Origin: Paralysiella testudinis
GTDB lineage: Bacteria > Pseudomonadota > Gammaproteobacteria > Burkholderiales > Neisseriaceae
DNA length: 64,000 nucleotides
Direction: 5' to 3'
Assembly (NCBI RefSeq): GCF_016894345.1
Contig: NZ_CP069798.1
Coordinates: forward strand, 1,137,385 to 1,201,384
The translations under genes were made by a program, and so were the position numbers. Position 1 is the stretch's first letter; each line of letters opens with the position of its first letter. The notes below the pieces were generated by a model. It saw only the letters and a list, made by a program, of their open reading frames with translations. It searched no databases and was not told the DNA's origin. Positions 34,361 through 45,292 of this stretch are shown one piece after another.

Positions 34361-34888
34361 TTAAAGATGCCCCGTCACAGCGGGATTTTGGGCAAAATTT
34401 CTGACTTGCGTGGCAACAAAAGCCGCAAGTCCGTCTTTGGGTAATGTTTGGTTATATATTGACAAGGCGCGTCCGGCTCCGCCCCGGTGATAAGCATTGT
34501 GGGTAGCTACATGCAAAAGCATTTCGCCCCGGGGCATATGGCCGGTTTGGCCATCGGTAAATACAAAATCCAGTATTTGTGCCAGTGCATCGGTACTGAT
34601 GCTGGCGCTGTAGTCTGCATACCAAGCATCGGTTTTGGCGATGGCTTGAGTCAAGTCGGTCAAAGTGGGCGTGTCTGTGGTATTGGTGGCGGTGAATGGG
34701 TGCGCTTTGCCTTGCAGATGCGCCTGAAAAATCTGGTCTACCACTAAGGCATGATTAAGAATACGTATGGCGTAGTGGTGTTCTTGCGGATGTGCTGCTG
34801 CATCCAATGGACGCATAAAATTCAGCAAATCGCGATTGGCCTGCTGTTTTTGACGCAACAGTGTGTGCAGATGGCGGGCAAAACTCAT
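34361..34888 (-). CDS. DinB family protein
   Basis: This 175-residue four-helix protein has the DinB metal-binding histidines: NHALVVDQIFQAHL (about residue 45) and LLHVATHNAYHRGGAGRAL (about 125-140). Members are metal-dependent transferases or bacillithiol/mycothiol-type enzymes, often of unknown substrate. ATG 34888 is chosen; longer upstream frames lack homologous sequence. It lies within the amine-catabolism run but is not an obvious pathway enzyme. Confidence 0.82.
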   Translation of the reverse strand: MSFARHLHTLLRQKQQANRDLLNFMRPLDAAAHPQEHHYAIRILNHALVVDQIFQAHLQGKAHPFTATNTTDTPTLTDLTQAIAKTDAWYADYSASISTDALAQILDFVFTDGQTGHMPRGEMLLHVATHNAYHRGGAGRALSIYNQTLPKDGLAAFVATQVRNFAQNPAVTGHL

Positions 34889-35056
34889 GGTTGTTATCCT
34901 AGATGGAATGCTGTTTTCGGGCTGCCTAAAACCTATTTTTCGGGGGCAAATCTGCCTATGGTTGCGGTATTGGGTGGGCAAACCCGGTGAGCGGCTGGAA
35001 CCGTATCCAGCAGTAGCCAAATAACACAAACCCTGTTCGGCGAACAAACATCGGAC

Positions 35057-35782
35057 TTAGGCCTTGTGCTGTGCAGGGTATTTCTGCCGGGCTGCCTGAA
35101 TCACCAGCCATTCAAACAGTTTTTGCTGCCCGGCATCTTGTGCGGCGGTGATTTCCGGATGCCATTGCACCGCCACCAAATCTGGAAAGGTGGCCATTTC
35201 CACCGCTTCGATGACGCCGTCGGGCGCCCAAGCCACGGCTTTGAGGCCTTCACCCAAGCGGTCGATGGCTTGGTGGTGCCAGGAAGCGGTGTTAACGCTT
35301 TCGCCCAACAATGCGGCTAGGGCGCTGTTGGGGTCGATGCGGATGTCGTGCGGCACCGGCTCGCGCGGCGGGGCGCGGTGCGGCACGGTTTCGCCCACCA
35401 CATCGGGCAGATGCACATGCAGGCTGCCGCCCAAGGCGGTATTGAGGATTTGCAGGCCGCGGCAAATCGCCAGCGTGGGCTTGGGCTGCTTGAGTAGCGC
35501 GTGCATCAGCGCCAGCTCGGCGGCATCGCGCTCGGGGCTGAGGTTGTAGATGGTGGGGTGGTGGCTGCCGTCAAAAGCTTGGGGGTTGATGTCGCCACCG
35601 CCAATCAGCACTATGCCGTCTACGGCAGCGAGCCAATCTTCGGCGCAATCGGTGGCACAGCCGGGCAGCATCAGCGGCGCGCCGCCCGCACGTTGCACGG
35701 CGGCCACATACAGCGCGGGGGTGTGCCAGCCGTGGTTTTCGGCGGCGGGGTAGGTGGTGAGCCCGATCAGCGGCTTACTCAT
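35057..35782 (-). CDS. gamma-glutamyl-gamma-aminobutyrate hydrolase family protein (PuuD-like)
   Basis: This 241-residue class-I glutamine-amidotransferase-like hydrolase has the nucleophile in LAICRGLQILNTALGG, the region DGIVLIGGGDINPQAF and the His-Glu pair in AVQWHPEIT. PuuD enzymes cleave gamma-glutamyl amides, releasing glutamate. Its ATG overlaps the stop of the alcohol dehydrogenase gene. In this cluster it would perform the last step, cutting the oxidised gamma-glutamyl product. Confidence 0.9.
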   Translation of the reverse strand: MSKPLIGLTTYPAAENHGWHTPALYVAAVQRAGGAPLMLPGCATDCAEDWLAAVDGIVLIGGGDINPQAFDGSHHPTIYNLSPERDAAELALMHALLKQPKPTLAICRGLQILNTALGGSLHVHLPDVVGETVPHRAPPREPVPHDIRIDPNSALAALLGESVNTASWHHQAIDRLGEGLKAVAWAPDGVIEAVEMATFPDLVAVQWHPEITAAQDAGQQKLFEWLVIQAARQKYPAQHKA

Positions 35783-36939
35783 ACAGCACCTTGCACGGCG
35801 GCGCGGAAGATGGCGCTGTAGTCGGCCGGGGTGAGCACAATCGGGTTGCCGCCATCGCTGGGGTCTTGCTTGGCGGCGGCGCCGATTTCGTCGGCACGGC
35901 TCTCGTCAATGCCGATGTCGGCCAAGCTGTGGGGGATGTTCAGGTCGGAACGCAAGCGCAAAATCCAATCGAGAAAGCCGGTAAACGAGGTGTCGGCCAA
36001 GCCGATGTAGCGTGCGGCGTCGGCCAAACGCTGCTCGATAGCACTTTGGTTGCGTACCAGAACATAGGGCAGCATAATGGCGTTGGCCAAACCGTGGTGG
36101 GTGTCGAACACGGCACCGATGGGGTGCGACAAGGCATGTACGCCGCCCAGCCCTTTTTGGAATGCGGTGGCGCCCATTATCGAGGCGGCCAGCATTTGCG
36201 CGCGCGCTTTGATATCGCGGCCATCGGCCACGGCGCGCGGCAGAAAGTCGTGCACCAGTTTCATGCCTTCCAGCGCCACGCCTTGCGCCAGCGGGTGGTA
36301 AAACGGTGAGCAATAGGCTTCTAGGTTATGCACAAAGGCGTCTACGCCGGTGGCAGCGGTGAGGTGTGGCGGCAGGCCTACAGTAAGCTCGGGGTCGGCC
36401 AGCACGATTTTTGGCAGCATGGCCGGGTGGAAAATAATCACTTTGCGGTGGGCGGCTTCGTCGATAATCAGAGAAGCGCGGCCCACTTCGGAGCCGGTGC
36501 CGGAGGTGGTGGGAATGGCGATGGTGGGCGCCACACCGGCCACGTTTACCCGCGTCCAGTTGTCGCCCACGTCTTCAAAATCCCATAAGGGTCGTGTTTG
36601 TCCGGCCATCAGTGCAATGGCTTTGCCTACGTCTAAGGCGCTGCCGCCGCCGATGGCAATTACGCCGTCGTGTTGGCTGGCGCGGTAGGCGGCTACGCCG
36701 CGCTCCACATCGGCACCACCCGGATTGGGGCGCACATCGGCAAACACATCATGCGCCACCGAGGCTGCCTGAAGTGTGTGTTGCAGCTGCTGCATCAAGG
36801 GCAGCTTGGCCAACCCCGAATCGGTAACCACCAGCGGATGGCGCATATTCAGCTCGGCACACAGCTGCGGCAGCTCTTTGAGCCGCCCGGCGCCAAAGCG
36901 GATGGCGGTGGGGTAGTTCCAGTTTCCGGTGAGGTTCAT
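35779..36939 (-). CDS. iron-containing alcohol dehydrogenase
   Basis: This 386-residue family III dehydrogenase has the NAD-binding IGGGSALDVGKAIALMAG, IPTTSGTGSEVGRASLI and the metal-site histidines in HALSHPIGAVFDTHHGLANA. It oxidises a primary alcohol to an aldehyde with Fe2+ and NAD. Position between a PuuD-like hydrolase (4-bp overlap) and an aldehyde dehydrogenase suggests it oxidises a gamma-glutamyl-linked amino alcohol. ATG 36939 has AAGGAAACCCCC upstream. Confidence 0.9.
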   Translation of the reverse strand: MNLTGNWNYPTAIRFGAGRLKELPQLCAELNMRHPLVVTDSGLAKLPLMQQLQHTLQAASVAHDVFADVRPNPGGADVERGVAAYRASQHDGVIAIGGGSALDVGKAIALMAGQTRPLWDFEDVGDNWTRVNVAGVAPTIAIPTTSGTGSEVGRASLIIDEAAHRKVIIFHPAMLPKIVLADPELTVGLPPHLTAATGVDAFVHNLEAYCSPFYHPLAQGVALEGMKLVHDFLPRAVADGRDIKARAQMLAASIMGATAFQKGLGGVHALSHPIGAVFDTHHGLANAIMLPYVLVRNQSAIEQRLADAARYIGLADTSFTGFLDWILRLRSDLNIPHSLADIGIDESRADEIGAAAKQDPSDGGNPIVLTPADYSAIFRAAVQGAV

Positions 36940-37001
36940 GATGGGGGTTTCCTTTAAAATCAATTTAAATTCAATCGTATTTAGGCTGCCTGAAGCGCTG
37001 T

Positions 37002-37475
37002 TTAAGGACGCACGGCAATTTCTGCAACACAATCCACGGGGAAGTTGAGCGAATTGGCCACAAAGCAGGCATGGTGGGCTTGTTGGTGCAATGCTTGTGC
37101 CAGTGCCACATCGCCGCCTGCTGCGATAAGCACCTGCGGGCGTAAGGTGGCCGACACAAAACGACCGGCTTGTTCGGGGCTGCCTTCATCCATTTGCGCT
37201 TCGGCGTGGTCGGTATAAGCCACAACCACAATGCCGTTGACGGCACACAAATGCAGATACCACAGCTGATGGCAAGCAGAGATGGCCGTCAGCAGCAAAT
37301 CCTCAGGATTCCAGCAGGTGGCATCGCCGCGAAAAGCTGGGTCGGCTGATCCGGCAATCGGCGGTTTGCCACTGGCACTGGCGGTAAAACTGCGTTCATA
37401 AGCACCATAGCTGCTGGTGCCGCGGCCAGTATTGCCGCTCCAGTTTACGGTGGTTTGGTAGCGGTGAATTTTCAT
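37002..37475 (-). CDS. OsmC family protein
   Basis: This 157-residue protein has the two redox cysteines of the OsmC/Ohr fold: TAISACHQLWYLHLC (about residue 70) and HHACFVANSLNFPV (about 137). It starts with the usual beta strand HRYQTTVNWSGNTGRG. OsmC proteins reduce hydroperoxides. It lies between the aldehyde and alcohol dehydrogenase genes on the same strand, perhaps as a protective accessory. Confidence 0.87.
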   Translation of the reverse strand: MKIHRYQTTVNWSGNTGRGTSSYGAYERSFTASASGKPPIAGSADPAFRGDATCWNPEDLLLTAISACHQLWYLHLCAVNGIVVVAYTDHAEAQMDEGSPEQAGRFVSATLRPQVLIAAGGDVALAQALHQQAHHACFVANSLNFPVDCVAEIAVRP

Positions 37476-37554
37476 ATGTTCGATGCTTTCTGTTTTCACG
37501 CTGCCTGAAAGGCGGCGTGAAGAAAATCAATCCATCCTAGGCTGCCTGAAAGTG

Positions 37555-38940
37555 CTAGGTGCGGAAATGGTAAGACTTCACCCGCGTTAATTGCGCATAG
37601 CCCAACACCGACAGCGAAATGCCGTGGCCGGTGTCTTTTACGCCGGTCCAGGCCAGTGCAGGATCCAGATAGTCGCAGCGGTTCATAAACACGGTGCCGG
37701 TTTCGATTTGGGCGGCCAGGGCTTCGGCGGCCGCGGCGTCGCGCGTCCAGATGGAGGCGGTGAGGCCGTAGCGGCTGTCGTTCATCAGCCGCACCGCTTC
37801 GGCGTCGTCCGCCACCGGCATAATCCCCACCACCGGGCCGAAGCTTTCTTCGTTCATCACGCGCATGCTGTGGTTTACATTCACCAGCACCTGCGGCGCC
37901 AGATAAGCAGTGCCGGGGCGGCTGGCTGGGAAAGCGGCTTCGTCAATCAGCGCAGTAGCGCCTTGCGCCACGGCTTCGGCAATCTGGCCGCGCACAAAAT
38001 CGGCGGCGCTGCTGCGCACCATCGGCCCCAGATTGGTATCGGCATCGGTGGGATTGCCCAAGCGGTATTGGCCGGTGATGCGCACAAATTCGGCCACAAA
38101 GGCATCGTATACCGACTGGTGTACATAAATGCGCTCAATGCCGCAGCAGGATTGGCCGGAATTAAAAAAAGCACCGTCCACCAGATTTTCGGCGGCGTTG
38201 GCCACATCGGCATCAGCGCGCACATAAGCCGGGTCTTTGCCGCCCAGCTCCAGCCCGCAGCCGATAAAGCGCTGGCTTAAGGCTGCCTGAACTTGCTGTC
38301 CGCCGCCCACTGAGCCGGTAAAGGCAACAAAATCCACCGCATCGGTGTGCAGCAGTACTTCGGTATCGGCGTGCGACAAAAACAGAATTTGGAATACACC
38401 GGCAGGCAAACCGGCAGCAGCAAAGGCTGCCTGAAACAATTCGGCCACTTGCGGGGTTTGCGAGGAATGCTTGAGCAGCACGGTATTGCCCGCCACCAAT
38501 GCGGGCACAATGGCGTTTACCGCGGTGAGGAAAGGGTAGTTCCACGGTGCCATTACCAGCACGGTGCCCAGCGGCTCGCGGCGCAAAAAGCGTTTAAAGC
38601 CGGGCTGGGCGGCGGGCACTACATCGGCGAGCGCTTCGTCGGCAATGGCCAGCATATGGCGCGCACGCTCTTCCAAGCCGCGTACTTCGCCGGGCGATTG
38701 GCCGATGGGGCGGCCCATGCTGGCGGTGATGGTGCGGGCAATGTCGTCGCGGTGCGCCACCAGCCAGTCGATGGCGGCGGCCACTTTGGCTTTGCGCTCG
38801 GCCAAAGGTGTTTGACGCCAGCCGCTTTGCGCGGCTTTGGCGGCGGCCACGGCCGCGTTGATGGCGGCTTGATCGGCGTATTGGCCGTGATAGATAACTT
38901 GGCCGTCTGCGGGCGCGGTGACGCTGAAGGTTTGGCTCAT
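37555..38940 (-). CDS. aldehyde dehydrogenase family protein
   Basis: This 461-residue NAD(P)-dependent enzyme has the cofactor-binding stretch LVMAPWNYPFLTAVNAIVPA, the catalytic glutamate in GCGLELGGKDPAYV and the nucleophilic cysteine in FFNSGQSCCGIERIYV. It resembles succinate-semialdehyde/aminoaldehyde dehydrogenases. Two DUS copies lie inside the coding region (near 38281 and 38427). In this cluster it is predicted to oxidise a gamma-glutamyl aminoaldehyde to the acid. Confidence 0.9.
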   Translation of the reverse strand: MSQTFSVTAPADGQVIYHGQYADQAAINAAVAAAKAAQSGWRQTPLAERKAKVAAAIDWLVAHRDDIARTITASMGRPIGQSPGEVRGLEERARHMLAIADEALADVVPAAQPGFKRFLRREPLGTVLVMAPWNYPFLTAVNAIVPALVAGNTVLLKHSSQTPQVAELFQAAFAAAGLPAGVFQILFLSHADTEVLLHTDAVDFVAFTGSVGGGQQVQAALSQRFIGCGLELGGKDPAYVRADADVANAAENLVDGAFFNSGQSCCGIERIYVHQSVYDAFVAEFVRITGQYRLGNPTDADTNLGPMVRSSAADFVRGQIAEAVAQGATALIDEAAFPASRPGTAYLAPQVLVNVNHSMRVMNEESFGPVVGIMPVADDAEAVRLMNDSRYGLTASIWTRDAAAAEALAAQIETGTVFMNRCDYLDPALAWTGVKDTGHGISLSVLGYAQLTRVKSYHFRT

Positions 38941-39017
38941 GTGAAATCCTTGGATGCTTTTGATTAAATCGGTGGTTGTGTTGTTTAGATAAATTTAGAT
39001 AAATCGGTTTTGCAGCT

Positions 39018-39050
39018 AAAGGCTGCCTGAAAATATTTCAGGCAGCCTTT
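39018..39050. terminator. DUS hairpin after the glutamine-synthetase-like gene
   Basis: AAAGGCTGCCTGAAA and its complement are inverted around ATA, just 2 bp past the stop of the leftward ligase gene. It may partly separate that gene from the aldehyde dehydrogenase gene downstream. Confidence 0.8.
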
Positions 39051-39052
39051 AA

Positions 39053-40432
<1,380 letters not shown>

Positions 40433-40489
40433 GGTGCTCTCCGGGATTGTGGGGCCGCCAATTTTTGCGGGGTTGTATATAGAATAAAC

Positions 40490-40495
40490 AGTATA
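40490..40495 (-). promoter_or_regulatory. candidate -10 for the ligase gene
   Basis: TATACT on the minus strand lies about 58 bp upstream of the ligase ATG and directly downstream of the palindromic operator, which would cover its -35 region. No clear -35 is seen, consistent with a regulated promoter. Confidence 0.35.
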
Positions 40496-40500
40496 TTTTT

Positions 40501-40534
40501 TTATTACAAGTAAAATTTGTAATAAAAATTACAA
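40501..40534. promoter_or_regulatory. RpiR-type palindromic operator
   Basis: Two interlocking inverted repeats share a half-site: TTATTACAA-N7-TTGTAATAA (40501-40525, 9-bp arms) and TTGTAAT-AAAA-ATTACAA (40517-40534, 7-bp arms). The TGTAAT...ATTACA core resembles sites of RpiR/HexR-family regulators. It lies between the ligase gene and the divergent RpiR-like gene. The rest of this 347-bp gap contains one DUS and TATAAT at 40737-40742, a likely -10 for the regulator. Confidence 0.65.
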
Positions 40535-40779
40535 ACAAAAGCGACAAGAAAAGAAAGGCTGCCTGAAAGGGTTAAAACAGATGATTGGCATTTTGTGCCA
40601 ACAAATAGCAATGATGGGTTTAATTGGCTTTGAAGAGTGCAGAAAATATCGGTAATCATGCAAAACATGCGCTAGTGAAAATTTGCGATGCCGCAACAAT
40701 ACAGCGCAATCGGCGCGGTGCCGCAAGTTAAGCGGGTATAATCCAACCATCCCTTTTATTGAGCTTTGTGAGCGCCATC

Positions 40780-41631
40780 ATGATTGATAACAGCATTGCC
40801 GTGCAGTTGCGTGCCGATTACAGCGCCTTTTCGCCTACCGAGCGCAAAGTGGCGCGGGTGTTGTTGCAACAATATCCGCTGGCGGGGCTGGAAACCGTGG
40901 CGCAGCTGGCGCAAAAAGCGGCGGTGAGCGGGCCCACGGTATTGCGGCTGGTGGCCAAGCTCGGCTTTGACGGTTATAGCGCCTTCCAAGAAGCTTTGCG
41001 CACCGAATTGGATGCACAATTGCAATCGCCGCTGCTGCGGCGCGAGCCCAATCTGGGCTTGCACGGGCATGAGTTTTTGCATTCGTTTGCCGACAATATT
41101 CAAAAGCTGCTGGCGCAAACGGCGCGGCAATTGCTGCCGGAAGATTTCGATGCCGCCGTGGACTGGCTGGCGCAGCCGCGCCACCGCATCTGGCTGATTG
41201 GCGGCTACATCACCGGGCCTTTGGCCGAGTATTTCTGCCACCATTTGCAGGCCATCCGTCCGCAGGTGTCGCTGCTGCGCCCGATGCCCAACACTTGGGT
41301 AGATGCGTTGGTGGACATGGGCAAAAACGATGTGCTGGTGGTGTTTGATATCCGCCGCTACTGGCCGGAATTGCAGCCTTTGGTGAATCTGGCGGCCGAA
41401 CGCAAATGCCGCCGCATTCTGATTACCGACCAATGGACATCGCCCTTGTCGGCACAGGCTGAAATCACCCTCACCGCCTACACCGAAGGCAAAACTGGCT
41501 GGGACACGAATGTGGCGATTATGCTGCTGATTGACGCCTTGATTGCGGCGCTGAACAACCGCGATTGGGAAGCCACCCGCGCACGGCTGGAGCAAATCGA
41601 GCGCCTGCGGCACAATTTTCATTTGGGCTGA
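40780..41631 (+). CDS. MurR/RpiR-family transcriptional regulator (SIS domain)
   Basis: This 283-residue protein has an N-terminal RpiR helix-turn-helix domain (about 1-77: FSPTERKVARVLLQQYP, then VSGPTVLRLVAKLGFDGYSAF) and a C-terminal SIS domain (about 125-255). ATG 40780 is chosen; in-frame TTG 40759 and GTG 40768 are weaker alternatives. It is divergent from the amine cluster and is its likely regulator. It differs from HexR (58416): residues in the SIS pocket diverge, suggesting another effector than a sugar phosphate. Confidence 0.85.
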   Translation: MIDNSIAVQLRADYSAFSPTERKVARVLLQQYPLAGLETVAQLAQKAAVSGPTVLRLVAKLGFDGYSAFQEALRTELDAQLQSPLLRREPNLGLHGHEFLHSFADNIQKLLAQTARQLLPEDFDAAVDWLAQPRHRIWLIGGYITGPLAEYFCHHLQAIRPQVSLLRPMPNTWVDALVDMGKNDVLVVFDIRRYWPELQPLVNLAAERKCRRILITDQWTSPLSAQAEITLTAYTEGKTGWDTNVAIMLLIDALIAALNNRDWEATRARLEQIERLRHNFHLG

Positions 41632-41642
41632 GATGAGAAACC

Positions 41643-41678
41643 AAAAAAGCGTTCAGGCTGCCTGAACGCTTTTTTTGT
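41643..41678. terminator. bidirectional DUS terminator between RpiR gene and clpX
   Basis: AAAAAAGCGTTCAGGC pairs with GCCTGAACGCTTTTTTT, an uptake-sequence palindrome with A and T tails. It ends both converging genes. Confidence 0.9.
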
Positions 41679-41696
41679 TGGGTGGTGCGGATAAGT

Positions 41697-42992
41697 TTAC
41701 GATGCCTTACGGCTGCGGCTGCGTTTGGCCGCATCGGCGGCATATTCGCTGCCATCGGCCAGCAGCATTTTCGGCTGCTCGCCGTTGTCAATCACCGCAG
41801 CGTTGATGACCACTTTTTTCACGCCGCTTAACTCGGGCAGGGCATACATGGTTTCCAGCAAGGCGCGTTCCACGATGGAGCGCAGGCCGCGCGCGCCGGT
41901 TTTGCGTGCCATTGCCAGCCGCGCAATACTGTGCAAGGCTTGCGGCTCGATTTCCAGCTCCACGCCTTCCATGGCAAATAAGGCTTGGTATTGCTTTACC
42001 AATGCGTTTTTCGGCTCGGTGAGGATGTTCATCAGCGCGGCTTCGTCCAGCTCGGCCAAGGTGGCAATCACCGGCAGGCGGCCAATCAGCTCGGGAATCA
42101 GGCCGAATTTGATTAAATCTTCCGGCTCCACGGTTTCAAACAGCTTGCCTACGTCGATGGTTTCGTCTTTGCTGCTCACGCTGGCGCCAAAGCCGATGCC
42201 GCCTTTTTCGGTGCGCTGGCGGATGACTTTTTCCAAACCGGCAAAAGCACCGCCGCAAATAAACAGGATGTTGGTGGTGTCTACATTGATGAATTCCTGA
42301 TTGGGGTGCTTGCGCCCGCCTTGGGGCGGCACCGAAGCCACGGTGCCTTCAATCAGTTTGAGCAAGGCTTGTTGCACGCCTTCGCCGGACACGTCACGGG
42401 TAATTGAGGGGTTGTCGCTCTTGCGCGAGATTTTGTCGATTTCGTCAATATACACAATGCCGCGCTGGGCTTTTTCAACATCAAAATCGCAATTGCCCAA
42501 CAGCTTGGTGATGATTTGCTCCACATCTTCGCCCACATAGCCCGCTTCGGTAAGCGTGGTGGCATCGGCCATCACAAAGGGCACATCCAGCTTGCGCGCC
42601 AAGCTTTGCGCCAGCAAGGTTTTGCCGGAGCCGGTGGGGCCAATCAGCAAAATATTGGACTTAGACAGCTCCACTTCTTGGCTGCCGCGCGGATGGCGCA
42701 GGCGTTTGTAGTGGTTGTATACCGCCACCGCCAGTGATTTTTTGGCCATTTCCTGGCCGATGACATGCTGGTTGAGGTTGGCCACGATTTGCGCCGGGGT
42801 GGGCAGTTTTTCGCTGCTGTCGGTGTTGGTTTCGGTGGCGGTTTCGGCTTCGTGCAGCATGGTGCTGCACACATCTACGCATTCATTGCAAATCAGTGCC
42901 GATTTGCCTTCGATGTCGGCGCCTTCAATCAAATTATGCACTTCGTGCTCGGCCTTGCCGCAAAACGAACAATAACGGGTGTTTTTACTCAT
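41697..42992 (-). CDS. clpX: ATP-dependent Clp protease ATP-binding subunit ClpX
   Basis: This 431-residue AAA+ unfoldase feeds substrates to ClpP. It has the N-terminal zinc domain (CSFCGK ... CNECVDVC, residues 8-38), Walker [14 protein letters not shown], pore loop GYVGEDVE, Walker [11 protein letters not shown], a ClpP-binding IGF loop (here [10 protein letters not shown]) and sensor 2 [13 protein letters not shown] 42992 is the start of the conserved protein. clpP is not adjacent. The 420-bp gap to pbpG holds no gene, only one DUS. Confidence 0.96.
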   Translation of the reverse strand: MSKNTRYCSFCGKAEHEVHNLIEGADIEGKSALICNECVDVCSTMLHEAETATETNTDSSEKLPTPAQIVANLNQHVIGQEMAKKSLAVAVYNHYKRLRHPRGSQEVELSKSNILLIGPTGSGKTLLAQSLARKLDVPFVMADATTLTEAGYVGEDVEQIITKLLGNCDFDVEKAQRGIVYIDEIDKISRKSDNPSITRDVSGEGVQQALLKLIEGTVASVPPQGGRKHPNQEFINVDTTNILFICGGAFAGLEKVIRQRTEKGGIGFGASVSSKDETIDVGKLFETVEPEDLIKFGLIPELIGRLPVIATLAELDEAALMNILTEPKNALVKQYQALFAMEGVELEIEPQALHSIARLAMARKTGARGLRSIVERALLETMYALPELSGVKKVVINAAVIDNGEQPKMLLADGSEYAADAAKRSRSRKAS

Positions 42993-43412
42993 GGTGGTGA
43001 TCATTTCCGCCGGCCATGGCGGCCGGAATGCCCAGAAAGGCTTTTTTTTAGTAAACAGCAAAACATGGCCGGCGTGCCCGAAGTGCCACCAGCCATAAAC
43101 TGCGCCAAGTATAAAGGCTGTGCCGCGGCTTTTCAAACCCGAATACCGCTGGTTTGGCTGCGTGCTTGTCGAAAAAAGTCGCCTAATTGAATGCCAAATG
43201 GCCGCAAACTGTGTAAATTCAAGCATTGGCGGCCATTTTTACATCGGTGCGGGTTTACAAACAGAATGATTTTATTGACAATTCAGGCGCTCACTCAAAA
43301 ACACCATTTCAAGTATGCCGTTTCAGGCAGCCTGAAAGCCCGGGAAATAAAATCAAAAATCAACATCGGGTTGCATGTGCAAAAACAAATAAACCAAGGA
43401 GTGTTTAGAATA

Positions 43413-44366
43413 ATGGCTAGGGTTTTTCAATATAAAGTATGGCGCGCGGCGGTGGTGATGGCGGCGGCGCTGGGCTGTGCCTTACCGGCAGCGGCGGATG
43501 ATTTGGATGTTTTGGGCCAATTTTTGGATCAAAACTTCCCCAATCAAAATGATCCTTTGGGCGCATTTTTAATCAGCAATCCCAATGCCAACCTGCAAAC
43601 GCAGGCTGCGGTGGCCGGGCCATTGCTCAGCTCGCAATCGGCACTGATTATGAACAGCCGCACCGGCGAAGTGCTGTATCAGAAAAACATCCATCAGGTG
43701 CGCCCGATTGCCTCCATCTCGAAGCTGGTGTCGGCGATGGTGGTGCTGGACGGCGGCCAGAACATGAATGAGCCGGTCACCATTACCGAGGCGGAAATCG
43801 ACCGCCTGAAAGGCACCGGCAGCCGTCTGTCTGTCGGCACCACGCTGTCGCGGCGCGAATTATTGCATCTGGGGCTGATGAGCAGCGAAAACCGCGCCAT
43901 CCATGCTTTGGGGCGCAGCTATCCGGGCGGCATGGAAGCCTTTGTGGCGGCGATGAACCGCAAAGTGCAAAGTTTGGGCATGTCCAACTCGCGTTTTTAT
44001 GAGCCCACCGGCTTGGATCCGCGCAATGTGTCCACCGCCAATGACTTGGGCTTGCTGGTGCGCGCGGCAGATAAATATCCGCTTATCCGCCAATACAGCA
44101 CCGATAATTACGGCTCGGTGTACACCAGCGCCGGGCGCGCGCAAACCTACCGCAATTCCAATGCGCTGGTGCGCGAAGGCACTTGGCAGGTAGGCTTGCA
44201 AAAAACCGGCTATATCCGCGAGGCGGGGCGCTCGATGGTGGTGCAGGCCAATGTGCAAAACCAGCCCTTGGTGATTGTGCTGCTCAATTCGCCCACTTCG
44301 GCTACCCGCGTGAATGATGCGCGCAGTATTCAAACATGGATTATGAGCCGCAGCCAGAGCCTGTAA
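43413..44366 (+). CDS. pbpG: D-alanyl-D-alanine endopeptidase (PBP7 family)
   Basis: This 317-residue periplasmic enzyme has a signal peptide (1-28, ALGCALPAAA-D) and the penicillin-binding motifs in order: SISK (SxxK, about residue 98), SSEN (SxN, about 157) and KTG (about 264). It cuts D,D-peptide crosslinks in peptidoglycan. The start at 43413 has CCAAGGAG upstream, slightly far. TTGACA at 43275-43280 may be a -35, but no good -10 is paired. An intrinsic terminator follows. Confidence 0.9.
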   Translation: MARVFQYKVWRAAVVMAAALGCALPAAADDLDVLGQFLDQNFPNQNDPLGAFLISNPNANLQTQAAVAGPLLSSQSALIMNSRTGEVLYQKNIHQVRPIASISKLVSAMVVLDGGQNMNEPVTITEAEIDRLKGTGSRLSVGTTLSRRELLHLGLMSSENRAIHALGRSYPGGMEAFVAAMNRKVQSLGMSNSRFYEPTGLDPRNVSTANDLGLLVRAADKYPLIRQYSTDNYGSVYTSAGRAQTYRNSNALVREGTWQVGLQKTGYIREAGRSMVVQANVQNQPLVIVLLNSPTSATRVNDARSIQTWIMSRSQSL

Positions 44367-44388
44367 TCAGCATGGAGATTGCCTAAAT

Positions 44389-44422
44389 CAAAAAAACCGG
44401 CTTTTTGAAGCCGGTTTTTTGA
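44389..44422. terminator. terminator between pbpG and apt
   Basis: AAAAAAACCGGCTT and AAGCCGGTTTTTT form a strong stem around TTTG, with A and T tails for both converging genes. Confidence 0.9.
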
Positions 44423-44445
44423 TGGGTGAGAGCTTGTGCAGGTGC

Positions 44446-45021
44446 TTATTCACCCACCGAATCAATGCTGCCATGATTTTGATACAACGTAAACAGCGGC
44501 ACGCCTTCATTGCGGATATTGGCTCCGCCGGGTAGGTCGGTGAATTCCAGAATGGCGGCGGCTTCGACCACATTGGCGCCCATGCGCCGAATCAGGTTCA
44601 CCCCCGCCATCATGGTGCCGCCGGTGGCTACTAAGTCGTCTACCAGCAATACGCGCGAGTCTTGCTTGAGCGCATCGGTGTGCATTTCAATGGTGGCGTG
44701 GCCGTATTCCAGCGCATAGCTTTCCGATACGGTGGTAAAGGGCAGCTTGCCTTTTTTGCGAATCGGCACAAAGCCCACATTCAGTTGATAAGCCAAGGCC
44801 GCGCCGATAATAAAGCCGCGTGCGTCCAGCCCCGCCACCACATCGATTTTCTGGTTCATATAGCGGTACACCAGCAAATCCACCAGCAAGCGGAAGTATT
44901 GTGGGCTTTGCAGCACCGGCGTGATGTCGTGAAACAAAATACCGTCTTGCGGCCAATGGGGGATTTTGCGGATTTTGGCTGCCAGCGCCTCAACGCCCAT
45001 AACGTCGGGATGGGTGAGCAT
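44446..45021 (-). CDS. apt: adenine phosphoribosyltransferase
   Basis: This 191-residue type I phosphoribosyltransferase salvages adenine to AMP using PRPP. It shows [48 protein letters not shown] and the PRPP-binding [20 protein letters not shown] 45021 is chosen; a Met seven codons later and one upstream (45063) are alternatives. It is divergent from relA. Confidence 0.93.
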   Translation of the reverse strand: MLTHPDVMGVEALAAKIRKIPHWPQDGILFHDITPVLQSPQYFRLLVDLLVYRYMNQKIDVVAGLDARGFIIGAALAYQLNVGFVPIRKKGKLPFTTVSESYALEYGHATIEMHTDALKQDSRVLLVDDLVATGGTMMAGVNLIRRMGANVVEAAAILEFTDLPGGANIRNEGVPLFTLYQNHGSIDSVGE

Positions 45022-45253
45022 AATAAGGGGTTCCTTGATAAGGGGGTAAGCGGCGATATGCACCAGCAGATTTTAAGGCTGCCTGAAATATTTACTGCTT
45101 GTTTTTCCGGATGACTGCGGCGATTCATCACGTTTCAGGTAGCCTTATTTTAAAGGCGCGCATCTTCAATAAAGGCCAAGCCGCATCGGTTTTCCGGCGC
45201 ATCATATCACCAAACTTGCTTGTAAGCAGCCTGCACGGCGGTGCTTTTTTGGT

Positions 45254-45259
45254 TACAAT
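45254..45259 (+). promoter_or_regulatory. candidate -10 of relA
   Basis: TACAAT lies 34 bp upstream of the relA ATG; a weak -35 (CTGCAC, 45231-45236) is 17 bp further up. The rest of the 271-bp apt-relA gap holds one DUS and a near-match (TTTCAGGTAGCCT). Confidence 0.4.
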
Positions 45260-45292
45260 GGCAGCTTATTTGTTTGTTGCGCTGATACCCTT

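Noticed and set aside
40517..40534. Reading this palindrome as a HexR site for sugar control of the amine cluster
   Set aside because: It fits the HexR pattern, but the adjacent divergent RpiR-like gene is the simpler regulator; cross-binding remains only a possibility.
43275..43303. Promoter for pbpG based on TTGACA
   Set aside because: The -35 is perfect but no acceptable -10 occurs at 15-19 bp spacing.
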